Assembly: GCA_020744225.1 (NCBI GenBank)
Contig: JAGMWG010000021.1
Location: 124,001 to 188,000, forward strand
Reading direction: 5' to 3'
Origin: Paraphoma chrysanthemicola
Taxonomy: Eukaryota; Ascomycota; Dothideomycetes; Pleosporales; Phaeosphaeriaceae
Length of the DNA: 64,000 bases
Part shown: positions 34,730 to 45,171 of the stretch, one piece after another
Layout: every line of letters starts with the position of its first letter
Position numbering within the stretch: position 1 is the stretch's first letter
Program-made: the position numbers and the translations under genes
The notes under the pieces: generated by a model
Told to the model about the DNA's origin: nothing
The model's input: the letters and a program-made list of their open reading frames with translations, nothing else
Databases searched by the model: none

Positions 34730-35531
34730 TCAAACAGCGCCCCATCGCTCAGCGTACCGATCGTTGTCCGGCTCGACATTCCTATCATACTCACTACGAT
34801 CCGCTACGTACTGGGCCACATCTTCGCCAAAGACCTCTGAGATCCACGCAAAGGCCAGATCCATGCCTGCCGAAATTCCGCTGCTAGTCCAGATATTCCC
34901 ATCCACGACCCAGCGCGCCTGGGCGATCCATTTAACATTGGGGTGCTTGGCTTTGACCTATGAAGGGTCAACAAAGTACTTGGAGTAACGAGGACAAGAG
35001 AGAATTAGCTTACGTCGTTGAAAGCGCGTTTGTTCGTCGTCGCGCGCCTCCCGTTCAAAACTCCAGTTCGGGAAAGGACTTCACTGCCCGTACAAACAGT
35101 CAAAAGCCACTTCAGACTCCCCTTCCCACTTAGGTCCAGACTCTTGAGAAAGTCAACAACAGGTGCCATGTGCGGCCTCTCCTCACCATTCGGACCACGA
35201 GTTCCAAGCCCGCCGGGCACAAGAATCATTTCCTGCGTTGGATCGTCAGTTCCCGTTTCCAAGGCCTCCACCCAACCTTGCTTACCAGGTCAGTGGGCGC
35301 ATCGGCGAATGCATGGGTAGGCACGATTGATGGGCTGAATTTGCTGCCTTGTTTATCTTGTGCCCATGTTTGTGTAGGCACGGGTTCAATGTTCGCAGCG
35401 AGGATGCTCAGGTTCAGCGTAGTTTGCTGAGAGAGGAGGTGAAATGCGTCCAGTGGACCGGCAGCGTCGAGGAGCTGGAAGCCGGGGAAGAGGACGATAC
35501 CAATCTTGGTTGGGAGAGGGTTGGCGGGCAT
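34730..35531 (-). CDS. DJ-1/PfpI family protein (class I glutamine amidotransferase-like)
   Basis: Three exons on the minus strand (35286-35531, 35014-35232, 34730-34957), all in phase 0, give 230 aa. The fold markers are IGIVLFPGFQLLDAAGPLDAF at the N-terminus, MILVPGGLGTRG, and the nucleophile elbow TVCTGSEVLSRTG with the catalytic cysteine. The last exon ends with TSSGISAGMDLAFAWI, typical of this clade. Members include isonitrile hydratase-like and glyoxalase/chaperone-like enzymes, so the substrate is open. The ATG at 35531 precedes the domain by a few residues; upstream in-frame codons lack an ATG. Confidence 0.87.
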
Positions 35532-35967
35532 GCTGAGCTTGGCGCTGGTCTTTTTGTCCGTCAAACGTCGATGTGCGGCTCTCTAGCGGCTAGGTCCACT
35601 TTGCGTCTGGTGGTACAAGAGTTGAACTTAGATATCGAAAACGTGACAGTGCGACAAAGAGCTACGCCTGACCTTTCGAAGAGTTTGCTGTTCTTTTAGG
35701 CAGATCTTACACGAGCGGAGGAGTAGAACATTAGTCAGCAGAAAGCCTAAGTCTTGGTATGAGTGCGGAGAAACGCTTTACACGCTCATGTTTAATATGC
35801 TCTTACGCCTTGGTGCGTGGAATAAGCATAGTCGCGGTGAACTTTGTCCATGTCCACCGCGGCCGTCTGTAGATGCCCACGGTCGGAAAGAAGTGCATGT
35901 TGTCTAAAGACTACGATTGAGATATCAAGATCGCGAGCTTCATGACTCTGTATCTCAGCCAGAAGAC
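35532..35967. other. Intergenic between DJ-1/PfpI promoter and FAD-oxidoreductase 3' end
   Basis: About 435 bases, no gene seen. Confidence 0.4.
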
Positions 35968-37389
35968 CTATACCACCCCAATCATATGCACTCCCCTCTC
36001 GTCCTGCTGCTGTACGGTCAAGCCCTTCCTCGCTCTCTCAATTCTCTCCTGGCTCAGCACATAGCTCCTTGGCATATCCCCATCTTTGACCATCTGCTCC
36101 TGCAACTCGCCCAGATTTTTCCCTTCGAGCTCTCCCAGCACCATATCCACCACTGCTTTTCCACATAACGTGCCATTCGGCATACCATGTCCTGTATATC
36201 CACCACAGAGCCACAAACCCTCTTGATCCGGGACTTTACCGACCCAGGGATGATCGTCGCGCGAGTAGCCCATTATCCCTGTCCACTGCGCCGCGGCTTT
36301 CAACTCCTTCAGGCCAGCCGTCTCGCCGTCGAGTTCCAGCACCTTGAGCAGTGCGCCACGCAAGTATCTCGCCGCACCTTCGTCTATGACGCTATCGTCG
36401 GAGACGGCCATGCTCGGTAAGTCTCCTGCTCCGCGCCCACCCCCAAACATCAAATGGCCGCCAGGATTTGGCACGCCCTCGAAAGGTCGCTGGACGAGGT
36501 AGTCGTCGTTATTCTCGGCTTGGCCCAATGCGCCGACCATGCCGTAGGAATCTGGTATGAGGGTAGAGTTTTTGGGTGGGTGAAGAGCGGACATCTCGCC
36601 GCGAACGGGGACGATGAGATCGGCGAAGTGAGGCAGGATGGCGGAAGTATAGCCATTTGTTGCGAGGATAACAGTAGGAGCGGTAATTTGGCCGCGCGGT
36701 GTGTGAAGAGTGTGCTTGCCAGCCGCACCCGAGATCTCGGTGACTGGCGTCTGTGTTTGCAGGTTGATCTTTCCTTCTTTGATGAGCTTTTCGAGGATGA
36801 AGGTCACGAGCTTGTATGGCCAGAGACTTGCTGCGCCGGCTGTAAGCGTCGCCCCGACACATTCGGGGTTCACGCGGTGCTTCTTGAGCTCCTCCTTGTC
36901 TCGGATGACTGTGACCTGGCTGGCGATGTCGGGTGCGCTGGTTTTTAAGTGCGCGATTTCTCGCTCAGCTTCTGCCATTGCGCTTTCGGTCCAGAAGCTG
37001 CGGCATCCGGCGACATCGCGCCACTCAGCCGGTACGCTGTTTTGTTGGATGTAGGAGCGTACAGCAGCGACGTTGCGGAGCTCGAAAGCGGCCACCTCTG
37101 AGCCTCGATCGAACAGAAGTGGTTGGCAATGCCCGCCGTTCCGTCCCGTCGCACACCAACATGCTTCCCTGGCATCCAGCACCACGACGCTCTTGCCTTT
37201 TGCCCTCTCATCTTCGCTCAGGAACCTCGCGACGGATGTACCAGTTATGCCAGTTCCCACAACAACGATGTCTGCTTCTTTGGGAAGCTCTTTGGTTGTA
37301 CGATGTCCGAGAAGGAACTCGTTCGGCTCACTGTGCCAGAAAGAATTGGTCGACGTTGCTGTCGGCACTGAAGCGCGCTCGTGTCTCAT
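35968..37389 (-). CDS. FAD-dependent oxidoreductase (DAO family)
   Basis: Single exon, 473 aa from the ATG at 37389. The dinucleotide-binding fold is near residue 40: ADIVVVGTGITGTSVARFL, followed by the second strand SVVVLDAREACWCATGRNGG. Further on are PTVILATNGYTSAILP and, near the C-terminus, LWLCGGYTGHGMPNGTLCG, the second flavin-binding block of D-amino-acid-oxidase-like enzymes. The closest recognisable relatives are fungal OrdL/PuuB-like oxidases of amines or N-substituted amino acids. There is no signal peptide or anchor, so it is probably cytosolic or peroxisomal; the C-terminus (MIGVV) is not a PTS1. Substrate not determinable. Confidence 0.85.
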   Translation of the reverse strand: MRHERASVPTATSTNSFWHSEPNEFLLGHRTTKELPKEADIVVVGTGITGTSVARFLSEDERAKGKSVVVLDAREACWCATGRNGGHCQPLLFDRGSEVAAFELRNVAAVRSYIQQNSVPAEWRDVAGCRSFWTESAMAEAEREIAHLKTSAPDIASQVTVIRDKEELKKHRVNPECVGATLTAGAASLWPYKLVTFILEKLIKEGKINLQTQTPVTEISGAAGKHTLHTPRGQITAPTVILATNGYTSAILPHFADLIVPVRGEMSALHPPKNSTLIPDSYGMVGALGQAENNDDYLVQRPFEGVPNPGGHLMFGGGRGAGDLPSMAVSDDSVIDEGAARYLRGALLKVLELDGETAGLKELKAAAQWTGIMGYSRDDHPWVGKVPDQEGLWLCGGYTGHGMPNGTLCGKAVVDMVLGELEGKNLGELQEQMVKDGDMPRSYVLSQERIERARKGLTVQQQDERGVHMIGVV

Positions 37390-38312
37390 CGTGGTGAAGG
37401 TGGGATGGTCGATGTCGAGTGGGGTGAGAGCGACTACGGGAATGTCGACGACTTTATATAGCTCCGGTGCTGGTTGATTGCACTTGAGACAAGAGGATGC
37501 GGTGTGACGGTTCGTGCGCACCCCTTCGGAATAGTTCAGTGGTTCAGAGCATCACGGTAGGCCTCGAAATGCGAGCAGCGCTGCGGAGGGGTAGTGGTGG
37601 GTCACGCTCGGAATAGCTGTGAGCGCCGCAGACCAGCCTGGTGAGTGCAACTCATTCCGAGAGCGACGACAGGCCTCACTGTCGGTACACTGTGAGTCCA
37701 TTGCGAGCGCCAGTATCGGCGTCATCGCGGGAAAGGCTGCGGTCGCAAAAGCACAGAGCTCCGCGAGACCATGTAGGTGCTCGGCCGGGCGGTGAGGCTC
37801 CTAGTACCTGGGCGCAACAGCAATGCCGACTCAGGGCCGCTTATGTAAAAGGGGGCAGTGCAAGTCACGTCCAAGAAGCGACAACCTCATCGCTTTCACG
37901 CTGTTTCTTCGACCAGCAGCATGCGATAGTATCGCGTGTGTATAACGAGTGACGGTCCACCGGGATCTAAATCACAACCTGACGATGCCGACTAGACCAC
38001 CAAAAACAACACGGACCAAGATGCAGATTCAGAAGTATGTATTCATGCTAGCTAATATACAGTCTGTCAGCTTTACACGCGAGATCAAACATTGCGACGT
38101 TCCATTTGAATCGACACAAAGGTCGAACTTCCAGCATTCCAAGCGTCACTCCGGTCATGCTTCAAGCACTCTGATTATTCCTCATCATTCGCATCCTCAT
38201 AATAGTCGTTAATGAGCCACCAGACACTTGATTGTGTAATACTTTCCCGCAGTACCCTGGCTTATCAAAGCGAGTGCGTCGCAGACGACCCGCACAGTAG
38301 ACGATGAGGACT
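37390..38312. other. Intergenic, no supported gene
   Basis: About 920 bases. A tRNA-A-box-like tagttcagtgg occurs near 37533, but no T-arm or acceptor pairing is found around it. Confidence 0.4.
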
Positions 38313-38783
38313 CTACTGCTTGCGACGATGCAAGAGGTCTTTCGCAGTCTCCGTCGCAGACCAGCCACCGAAGAGCCACTCATTAGAGTGCCGTCCCCGC
38401 CACGGATCACTTCCACTTGTGCTCCTCCTGTCCGCCATCTGTAGGCTCGGTCGTACTGGTTGTGCTGGCGCCGTGATGGAAACGTGACGCGTGTGTTGAG
38501 CTTGTGGCGCCTGTTGTGCTTGCGCACTGATCTGTCGGGGTGGTGATGCCATTGGAGACTTTGACCGTTTGCGAGATGCTTCGCGAGAACGGCTTCTTGA
38601 GCGGCCGCGAACCCTTGCAGTTATTGCAGAGAAGAAAGATTGTTCGGTTGGCGAGGTTGCATGTGATGTTGGTGATGCTGGTGAGAAGGGAGGAGACATT
38701 TGACCGGACGATTGCGAAGTCTGCGAACCGACTGTATTGGTTCGAATGGGTGGTACGGGCTGGAAGTTTGATTGGGAGGGCAT
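38313..38783 (-). CDS. Small Ser/Arg-rich protein with C-terminal aromatic motif
   Basis: Single exon of 156 aa starting at an ATG. No catalytic domain. The N-terminal half is Ser/Pro/Thr-rich (SSGQMSPPFSPASPTSH), then an RS-like run (RGRSRSRSREASRKRSKSP), a Gln/Ala stretch, and a compact C-terminus with SNEWLFGGWSATETAKDLLH. The aromatic C-terminal motif resembles one I associate with small, disordered proteins widespread in filamentous ascomycetes and without assigned function; that recollection needs a search. The RS run is a possible kinase target. Coding support comes from the intact frame and the non-random C-terminus. Confidence 0.6.
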   Translation of the reverse strand: MPSQSNFQPVPPIRTNTVGSQTSQSSGQMSPPFSPASPTSHATSPTEQSFFSAITARVRGRSRSRSREASRKRSKSPMASPPRQISAQAQQAPQAQHTRHVSITAPAQPVRPSLQMADRRSTSGSDPWRGRHSNEWLFGGWSATETAKDLLHRRKQ

Positions 38784-39906
38784 TGCAGCTGATCGATGAT
38801 ATGGTAGAAGACGGGTGTGAATGTTGCCTGGTTACGATAGAAGGTTCGATGCAGGACCCGAGTGTGGAAGACGGGAGTAGACACCTCAAATACTTGCTCC
38901 AAGATTTCTGCAGGACAACTCATGCGGCTCAAACAACGCAATAAGTACGCACGACCAACAATCACACACACGATTCCACTGAAAGCATGTCCTCCCCAAT
39001 CCCGCAGGCCCGCGCACTTGGCGCATGTTCATGCCAGATTCGGGTGTCGGTGACTGTCCCCTCGAAATCACTCCTTCAACCAATCAAAGCCCCCCTTCTG
39101 CTTGCGGGGCCTCCGTTCCTCAAGCCTCCTCACCGACTTGCCATCTATGGGCTGCGGTCTAGAGACCCACAAGCAAATGCACGGCCAACGCATCTAACCG
39201 AGCCAGACCCACGAGTGCTTCGAACTGCTCTGTAGGGCAGGTGTCAACCAATCAATCAGCAGCATATGAGCTGCTGCCTTGAAACCAAGGTTTTCTGTGT
39301 CACTGGAGCGAGTGCGCGACATGAGCGCACCCGCTTCGTGTGTTCGGTGTTCGTTCTTGGTGGCTCGTAGTGTCTGCCGGGGGACTTCCCCGCCGGGCGA
39401 GGCCATCTCACTGTTGAGACCTCTTAGGCCCCCAAGACTGCTGTCATGTTGCATGATCAACAACGATCAAACAGAAACTGTCCTGCAGGAAGAGACCGTG
39501 TCCCCTCATGGACCACTACGATGGGCCTCGGGATCTCCGCGTCGGGTGCGCTTATCGCAACGGATCACGCGCATCGCATAACGAATCGAATCTGGAGAAT
39601 TCGGGGACCAAGACTGTCTTGCATTCGGAGGTGACCGGTCCTTCGCTCATTGAGGTCTCAATTGCGAGTCTCAGCGTGTATAATCATGGAAATACCCCGC
39701 ACTTCTGTGTCACAACTGTCGGTTCGAGGCCTGGCCATATATATGACGACCTTCGTAGATGAATTTCCTTGGATCGGGCCAGCTGCATTTTACCTTGAGG
39801 TCTCGCTTACATATTGGATGTTCTTGGAGAGCGACCACGTGATGGCCCACTTCACGTTGTCAACCCCAACGTCTCAAAGTCACGACCAAATGAACAGAAT
39901 ATGGGC
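38784..39906. other. Intergenic, no supported gene
   Basis: About 1.1 kb. Open frames on the plus strand antisense to or beyond the previous gene look compositional. No repeat recognised. Confidence 0.4.
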
Positions 39907-39915
39907 AAAAAAAAA
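39907..39915 (-). terminator. RNA polymerase III terminator of tRNA-Gly
   Basis: A run of nine T on the minus strand begins 25 nt after the last base of the tRNA gene, as expected for Pol III termination. It supports the tRNA locus being transcribable. Confidence 0.75.
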
Positions 39916-39940
39916 TGATGGAACCATTGGATAAGTACTG

Positions 39941-40064
39941 TGCACCTTCCGGGAGTCGAACCCGAGCCAATTGCTTGGAAGGCAATTATCCTACTGTAGA
40001 GCTGTTAGAGATTGAACTTGACTGATCTGACTCTGTAATTACTTGCCCGCTGGACCAAAGGTGC
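39941..40064 (-). tRNA. tRNA-Gly (anticodon UCC) with about 53 extra nt in the D-loop
   Basis: Reading the minus strand from 40064: acceptor GCACCTT (40064-40058) pairs perfectly with AAGGTGC near 39942-39948, discriminator A at 39941. The D-stem GTCC (40055-40052) pairs with GGAT (39991-39988). The anticodon arm is ATTGC-CTTCCAA-GCAAT (39986-39970) with anticodon TCC at 39979-39977. The T-arm is TCGGG-TTCGACT-CCCGG. Box A (TGGTCCAGCGG) and box B (GGTTCGACTCC) match Pol III consensus. Without the insertion the tRNA would be 71 nt; the gene spans 124. The extra bases lie between AGCGG and TA of the D-loop, not at the canonical 37/38 site. A 49-nt sub-segment (40042-39994) starts GTAATT, contains CTAAC and ends CAG. 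Confidence 0.8.
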
Positions 40065-40767
40065 TGATGACGTAATTTGAAAATAACTATACATCTATAG
40101 TGCCCATTCAGGGAGTCCGTGTCGGGTTTGTTCGAAATCTCGAAAATTCCGAATGGTGGTGTGTGTTTTACACCAAACGGGTCCCACTTCGCTTACGTGT
40201 TGTCGATGATTTGGTCTCCGACAGCCGTCCCACCGCTCCGTGATCTCCAGAACCGACTTGGGGCCTCACAAAGCAACGAAGGTCTCAGTCGCTTTGTAGG
40301 CGCAACTGAACAGTCCCATCTATCGGAAAGCTGAAGATGGAATGGATCCATCATGTGGACTGGATGTTTACACGATTACACCGTGATGCGAACTTCCCCG
40401 GACACCACCCTACTTGCACCGCAAGTGATCATCTGAGGACAGAATTTGACCTCGGCTGCCATAAGGTCCTAAAGCTTCAGATCGACAGGAATCAGCATTC
40501 CCGTGAACTACGCTGCTTAGCTCGCACTATCTACGCCACATCCCGTCGATCATTGTCCATCCTTCCTGTTCCTATGTCTAGCAATATGCCTACCACGACA
40601 ATCTAACGCTCTGAGGCATCGTATAATTCAAGAATGGCATTTTGTAGTCATGGCAAACCACGCAAGTGCGATTGGGTCAAAAGGCATGGTAGTCCCATGT
40701 CCGGCCATATGGCTTGCCATTCGTTTCCATCTTTCCAGTACAAGTTTAGTCGATCGTTCTCATCGAT
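40065..40767. other. Intergenic, tRNA to peroxidase
   Basis: About 700 bases. No gene supported; the last 150 should hold the peroxidase promoter and leader. Confidence 0.4.
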
Positions 40768-41838
40768 ATGCACGCTGCCTTTCTTCTCGCGCTGGCCATG
40801 GCCAGCGAAGGGTCTGCTCAAGGGCTCCTTGGACTGTCGCTGGACATTGAAGAACTCCTCTCTTCCCTTAAGCCAGCCGCTGCGAACGATCCCCGGTTTA
40901 CAGAATATCACCCTCCTAGAGTCGGCGATGGTATTTGCATCAAAACACATAGCATATTGCCTCTTACTGATCACTTTCAGTAAGGTCACCTTGCCCAGGC
41001 CTCAATGGTGCGAATCTTCTAATGACCCGAATGCTTCACACACTGGACTGACTTTACTCTAGCACTGGCAAATCATGGCTTTATCCACCGTAATGGCCTC
41101 AACATGACCATTCCCCATCTGATCAAAGGCCTTGCTGAAGGGCTCAACATGGGTCCCGACTTCACTGTCGCCATCGGCGGTGCCGGACTTCTCTCCTCGC
41201 CCAATCCTCTCGCTGGATCATTCGACCTTGACGACCTGAACCAGCATAATTTCCCCATCGAGCACGACGCATCCATGTCGCGTCAGGACGCCGCACTCGG
41301 AAATAATCAACCCTTCTACGCGCCGAATTGGAACCAGTATATCAGTTTCTTTGACGGGAAGAGCACTACTGACATTCCGACGGCATCGAAAGCTAAATTT
41401 GCAAGATATCAGGATAGCTTGGCGAGAAATCCTGATTTCACGTATGGATTGCGCGAGGCTGTTCTCAGTTATGGCGAGAACGCACTCTATCTGCAGGCCA
41501 TGGCTGACCCCGTGTCTGGGCAAGCACCAATTTCGTACGTGCGTATTTTGTTCGAGCAGGAAAAATTGCCATATGAGCTGGGATGGAGACCAAGTACTGT
41601 ACCGGTTACCCTTGCGAGCTTGGGCGCGATGGTGGTGCGATTGTATGGGGAGAGTCCCGAGCCGCTCGGAGAGGGGGTGAGGATAGTAGCGTAAATTTTG
41701 GCTGAGTATTTGAGAATAAGGACTGACTGACTGACATCTGATAGGGACACGTACAAAAACGTGCTGATGGGGGTTGTGGGTGGATCGAATGTCCTGGGAA
41801 ATCTTACGCAGGGGATAAGTTCAGTGCTCGGATTGTAG
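40768..41838 (+). CDS. Secreted heme-thiolate peroxidase (chloroperoxidase/UPO superfamily)
   Basis: Four exons (40768-40930, 40981-41007, 41063-41690, 41745-41838) give 303 aa. A signal peptide (AAFLLALAMASEGSAQ) opens the protein. The second exon is only 27 nt and encodes the heme-ligand motif RSPCPGLN with the axial Cys59. It is followed across the intron by ALANHGFIHRNG. The acid-base triad motif EHD-x-S is at about 130-134 (FPIEHDASMSR), the pattern of chloroperoxidase-like rather than EGD-R type peroxygenases. The C-terminus (LPYELGWRPS, then DTYKNVL) is canonical, and the last intron uses donor GTAAAT in phase 2. It should use H2O2 to oxygenate or halogenate small organic molecules outside the cell. 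Confidence 0.9.
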
Positions 41839-42008
41839 GATTAAAGATACATGGAAATGCATCTGGATATATGCCCAAGTCAACACGAAATTCAGTCGCT
41901 AAGTGGAATTGTGAAGTAGTAAACGCAGTCGCTAAATGCCAGGAATCGACCTGCAGCTTTCCGCCTGCGTCGATGTGTGGGAAAGCGCCCGCTAATAGCA
42001 CGAAGCAA

Positions 42009-43157
42009 TTATATCCTTCCCGTTGGCAGCTCGTTCGGCGAACTTTGGCCACCCAACTCGGCTGGTCTGTGTGCCTGCTCGACCTCAGCGGGTTGTTGAT
42101 ATGCATACTGCCCCTTTGCCGACTGGTGCACTGGGTCGTACTGATAATTGCCAGAGCCATTGTAAGCTGTTCCAGCGACTTCATGTGCCACAGGCATTGC
42201 CATGTTCTTCTTTTTATTCTTCTTCCTTCTCAAAAGCAGGAGAATTGCGCCGAGAATCACCGCGATACCAACGAGGGCACCTAGAACGATACCCGCGATC
42301 GCACCTTTGGATAAACCAGCAGATTGCGAAGAGGTCGATGGCATATTTGAAGAGGAAGGAGACGCGCTCCCACTAGCACTCGCTGAGCTTGCAGCAAGTG
42401 CAATTTTTGTAGCTGCATAGATTTCCTGATCTTTGGGGAATTCATATACTTTTCCCGGCTTCTTCTTGCATAAATCCACCACGGTCGTCAGTACTGTTCC
42501 AATATGAGCACTCTTCTCGATCATTGTATATCATCTGTACTCACCATTGCCCAGTATTGTTAACCCTGGTGTTTCGTAGAGGCAGCTCAGGCAAGATTGC
42601 GCATCCGTCGTGAAATTGCTATTTAAATCGCAGAAGCTGTAGCTATCGGGTCTCTGCTTGATGTTGTAGTCTGATGCGTCGTATATCTGATTGCATTTTT
42701 TGTTGCACGATTGGTATATGGATGATTGAGATATGTTCTTGTTCTCTTCTTCGGCAAAGCGCCCGAATAGGCACCAGTCTACCACCGCGCGATTATTGAC
42801 TATCGAGCTGTTAGCAATGGCCGCCTTCGCAACAGGACTGGAGCACTCACACAGAAACCAATTTGTGTCTCTTTCTACTGCTGTAGTCCATGCATATCCG
42901 CTCGACTTCATGCAGTTGTTGCAGTCTTTGAACTTTTGCCCGCTTTGTGTCGAATTATTGCCGACAACTTCCCAATCGTAACAGAAAAGATCGCGATTGA
43001 AGGTCAAAGAACTTTGTACTTCAGAGGCATTGCCTATTCTCGGATCGTCGATGCATTTGGGCGCGCATGGTGAGTCGGGCGAGACTTCGAGAGCGGAGCT
43101 GATCGTTGACAGGAAGACCAAAAGGCTGGTAGCTGTATTTCGTATCCGTGAGCGCAT
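42009..43157 (-). CDS. Single-pass Cys-rich surface membrane protein
   Basis: Exons 42853-43157, 42545-42807 and 42009-42493 give 350 aa. Layout: signal peptide (TATSLLVFLSTISSA), ectodomain with many cysteines in CxxC-type pairs (CAPKC, CNNC, CNKKC, CLSCLY) and several N-x-S/T sites, a Ser/Ala-rich stalk, one transmembrane helix (GAIAGIVLGALVGIAVILGA) with a stop-transfer RRKKNKKK, and a Tyr/Gln/Pro-rich cytoplasmic tail ending near SSPNELP. This is a common but functionally uncharacterised fungal architecture, reminiscent of WSC-type wall sensors without the WSC spacing. The 45-nt first intron has no in-frame stop; its removal restores WFL joined to a VVDWCLFG segment that fits relatives better. 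Confidence 0.72.
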
Positions 43158-44076
43158 TATGTACTGAAATCGGAGCGAATGGGTTTATATATGCGCAAGT
43201 TTGGGGTTGGTGAAGTCAGTTGCACAGAAATGTCAACGTCAAGACGGGGCCGGCCGTGTATACAAGGTTCAAGCAGATGGCCTGTGTAAGACAAGGCCAC
43301 CAGTATTTCAAGCCAGCAGTGCCCGCAGTGCCCGCAGTAAGTCCGGTGGAGGCTGATTTCGAACTATTGCTACCTCGTACGTAGGGCTGTGCAGCGATGT
43401 TCACTAAGGCCTCCAACCGCTAAACCTTTCTGGTGCCACGCACCAACATATCTTGCCACGATTGGCTGTCGCTCAAGTAAGCGAGCCAATGAATCTACAT
43501 GGGCAGGGGGCAAGGGAAGCTATTTTCGGAGCTTGAGATTGCAGTTGCGATGGTATGCTGATCAAGCACATGAACAGCTGGTGGCTTTTTCCATGCGGCT
43601 GCGAAGATCTCAATAGTGGCATATGCACACCTTATTTATCTGATGAATGGCAATCACAAGACACAACGGTTTCGGGCATGTTTGTCTGTGATGTGAAATT
43701 TTATCGGCCTTTGCATTCGAACCGACGGATGGGCCTGCACCTTTGAAGGTATGACAACTGCATAGAGCCCTCATGAACACAGATTGGCGTGCAGACATTA
43801 TGCGTATGAGCGCTAGTACTACATCCCCTCCGAGGCGCATGTTCGGGATCACTCATTTTGAACATGATTGTTGTTCTCAAGTGGCCACGTCCAAGTAGCT
43901 GATGAAGGTGCAGCTCTCTTCGAGCCTGCACGGCTTCTGCTTCTTGCCACGAAATGTTTTCATCTTCTGCACGCCAACCCAGCGTTGTCAGGCACATGCA
44001 GATGCAACACAGTCAAGAATTAGGATCAAGAGTACAAACATAATATTTGAGCAAAGTCTCGAGTTGGACAGCATAA
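43158..44076. other. Intergenic, no supported gene
   Basis: About 920 bases. A short direct repeat (gcccgcagt twice) lies near 43320-43338. No RNA gene seen. Confidence 0.4.
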
Positions 44077-45171
44077 TTACAATATCTCTGCTGGCTTCAC
44101 AACCACCCAGTTCTTGTCGGCTGTTACCTCCCGCCCATTTTCTCTCTGGCCCGCCGCATTCTCTGCTTGTTCGTTCAAGATGCGGGTATAGTATGCGCCC
44201 CGACGGTTGATCCACAGATGTATGCCACCCTTACTGACGTCCACACCGTGGAAAATCATGTACGAGTCACTTCCGGGTGTGTCTCCAGCTGCCAGAATCG
44301 GTCGTTTCCACTGATCAATGTACGTCAGAACGGCGGCCCACTTGCCCGCAAACCATGTAGCCGGAGTCCAGAGATACGGGGCCATGACCAAGTCATCGAG
44401 GAAAGCCTGCGGGTCGTATGTGCCTGCTTCGATTTGCTTTCGTGCATTGGTGAGGTCGCCGGAGGTGATGTTTTTGAGCATCGTAGTGACGCCAATGACG
44501 TTCTCTGGGGGAACGTTGTAGCCATACTTGGGGTCGCTGGCAACCATACGGACGAGTTCTTCGTGGGCTGCACTGATGACGTATACTTTGATGCCGTTGT
44601 CCATGAGGGCGTTGTACAGCTCTGTCTGGCCTCGGAATACTTTTGGTGGATTGACGGTAGCTGAGACGACCTCGTCTCCATCCCAATACTTGGTCGGGAT
44701 GGTGGTGTTGAGAGCCATCAGCTCGTCCACGTAGGTTTTGAGAATTTTCAGCGAGAACCCTGACCAGACCTGGGCCACCCACGGATAGCAAACGAAATCG
44801 TCCACTTCGCAAAGTCGAATGTAGTAGCTATACAGCGATTCTGTATAGTTTGCCGTGTCCTTGAAATCGATCAACTTCAGCGTCGGGTCCAAATTCTCGC
44901 GCGTAAGAATGCCGCGGTTCTCCAAGAAGGGTAATAGCGACTCTTCGAGATCATAGCGGTAGCTTGTGTTGTCCATGTCAAAGATTGCATAGTTGCTCTG
45001 GTTGGCGTTCTTGACGATCATGGCGCTGAGCGCCTTGGCTGCTTCAGCAGGCCAATGCTGCAATTGCAGAGCAGGATGCGAGCGAGCGACATGAATGGGC
45101 TCCGCGATACTGCGCCCATGGCCATAGGCAAGCCACAGGGCCGCAATGAGGGTAGAAGACTTGAAATGCAT
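44077..45171 (-). CDS. Secreted HAD-superfamily phosphatase (phosphorylcholine phosphatase-like)
   Basis: Single exon, 364 aa with an N-terminal signal peptide (SSTLIAALWLAYGHG). HAD motif I is FDMDNTSYRYDLEESLLP, in which the first Asp is the nucleophile; this DxDNT-x-x-R-x-D form is shared with bacterial phosphorylcholine phosphatases. Motif II is VYVISAAHEE. GKWAAVL supplies the motif III lysine region, and AAGDTPGSDSYM is motif IV with acidic Mg ligands. Several N-x-S/T sites fit secretion. It probably removes phosphate from a phosphorylated alcohol such as phosphocholine outside the cell or in the vacuole; the substrate is inferred from motif similarity only. Confidence 0.82.
   Translation of the reverse strand: MHFKSSTLIAALWLAYGHGRSIAEPIHVARSHPALQLQHWPAEAAKALSAMIVKNANQSNYAIFDMDNTSYRYDLEESLLPFLENRGILTRENLDPTLKLIDFKDTANYTESLYSYYIRLCEVDDFVCYPWVAQVWSGFSLKILKTYVDELMALNTTIPTKYWDGDEVVSATVNPPKVFRGQTELYNALMDNGIKVYVISAAHEELVRMVASDPKYGYNVPPENVIGVTTMLKNITSGDLTNARKQIEAGTYDPQAFLDDLVMAPYLWTPATWFAGKWAAVLTYIDQWKRPILAAGDTPGSDSYMIFHGVDVSKGGIHLWINRRGAYYTRILNEQAENAAGQRENGREVTADKNWVVVKPAEIL

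Noticed and set aside
37526..37560. tRNA D-arm-like sequence with perfect A-box
   Set aside because: No box B, T-arm or acceptor complement within 100 nt on the same strand.
43318..43340. gcccgcagt direct repeat, CRISPR-like at first sight
   Set aside because: Only two adjacent copies without spacers in a eukaryotic genome.
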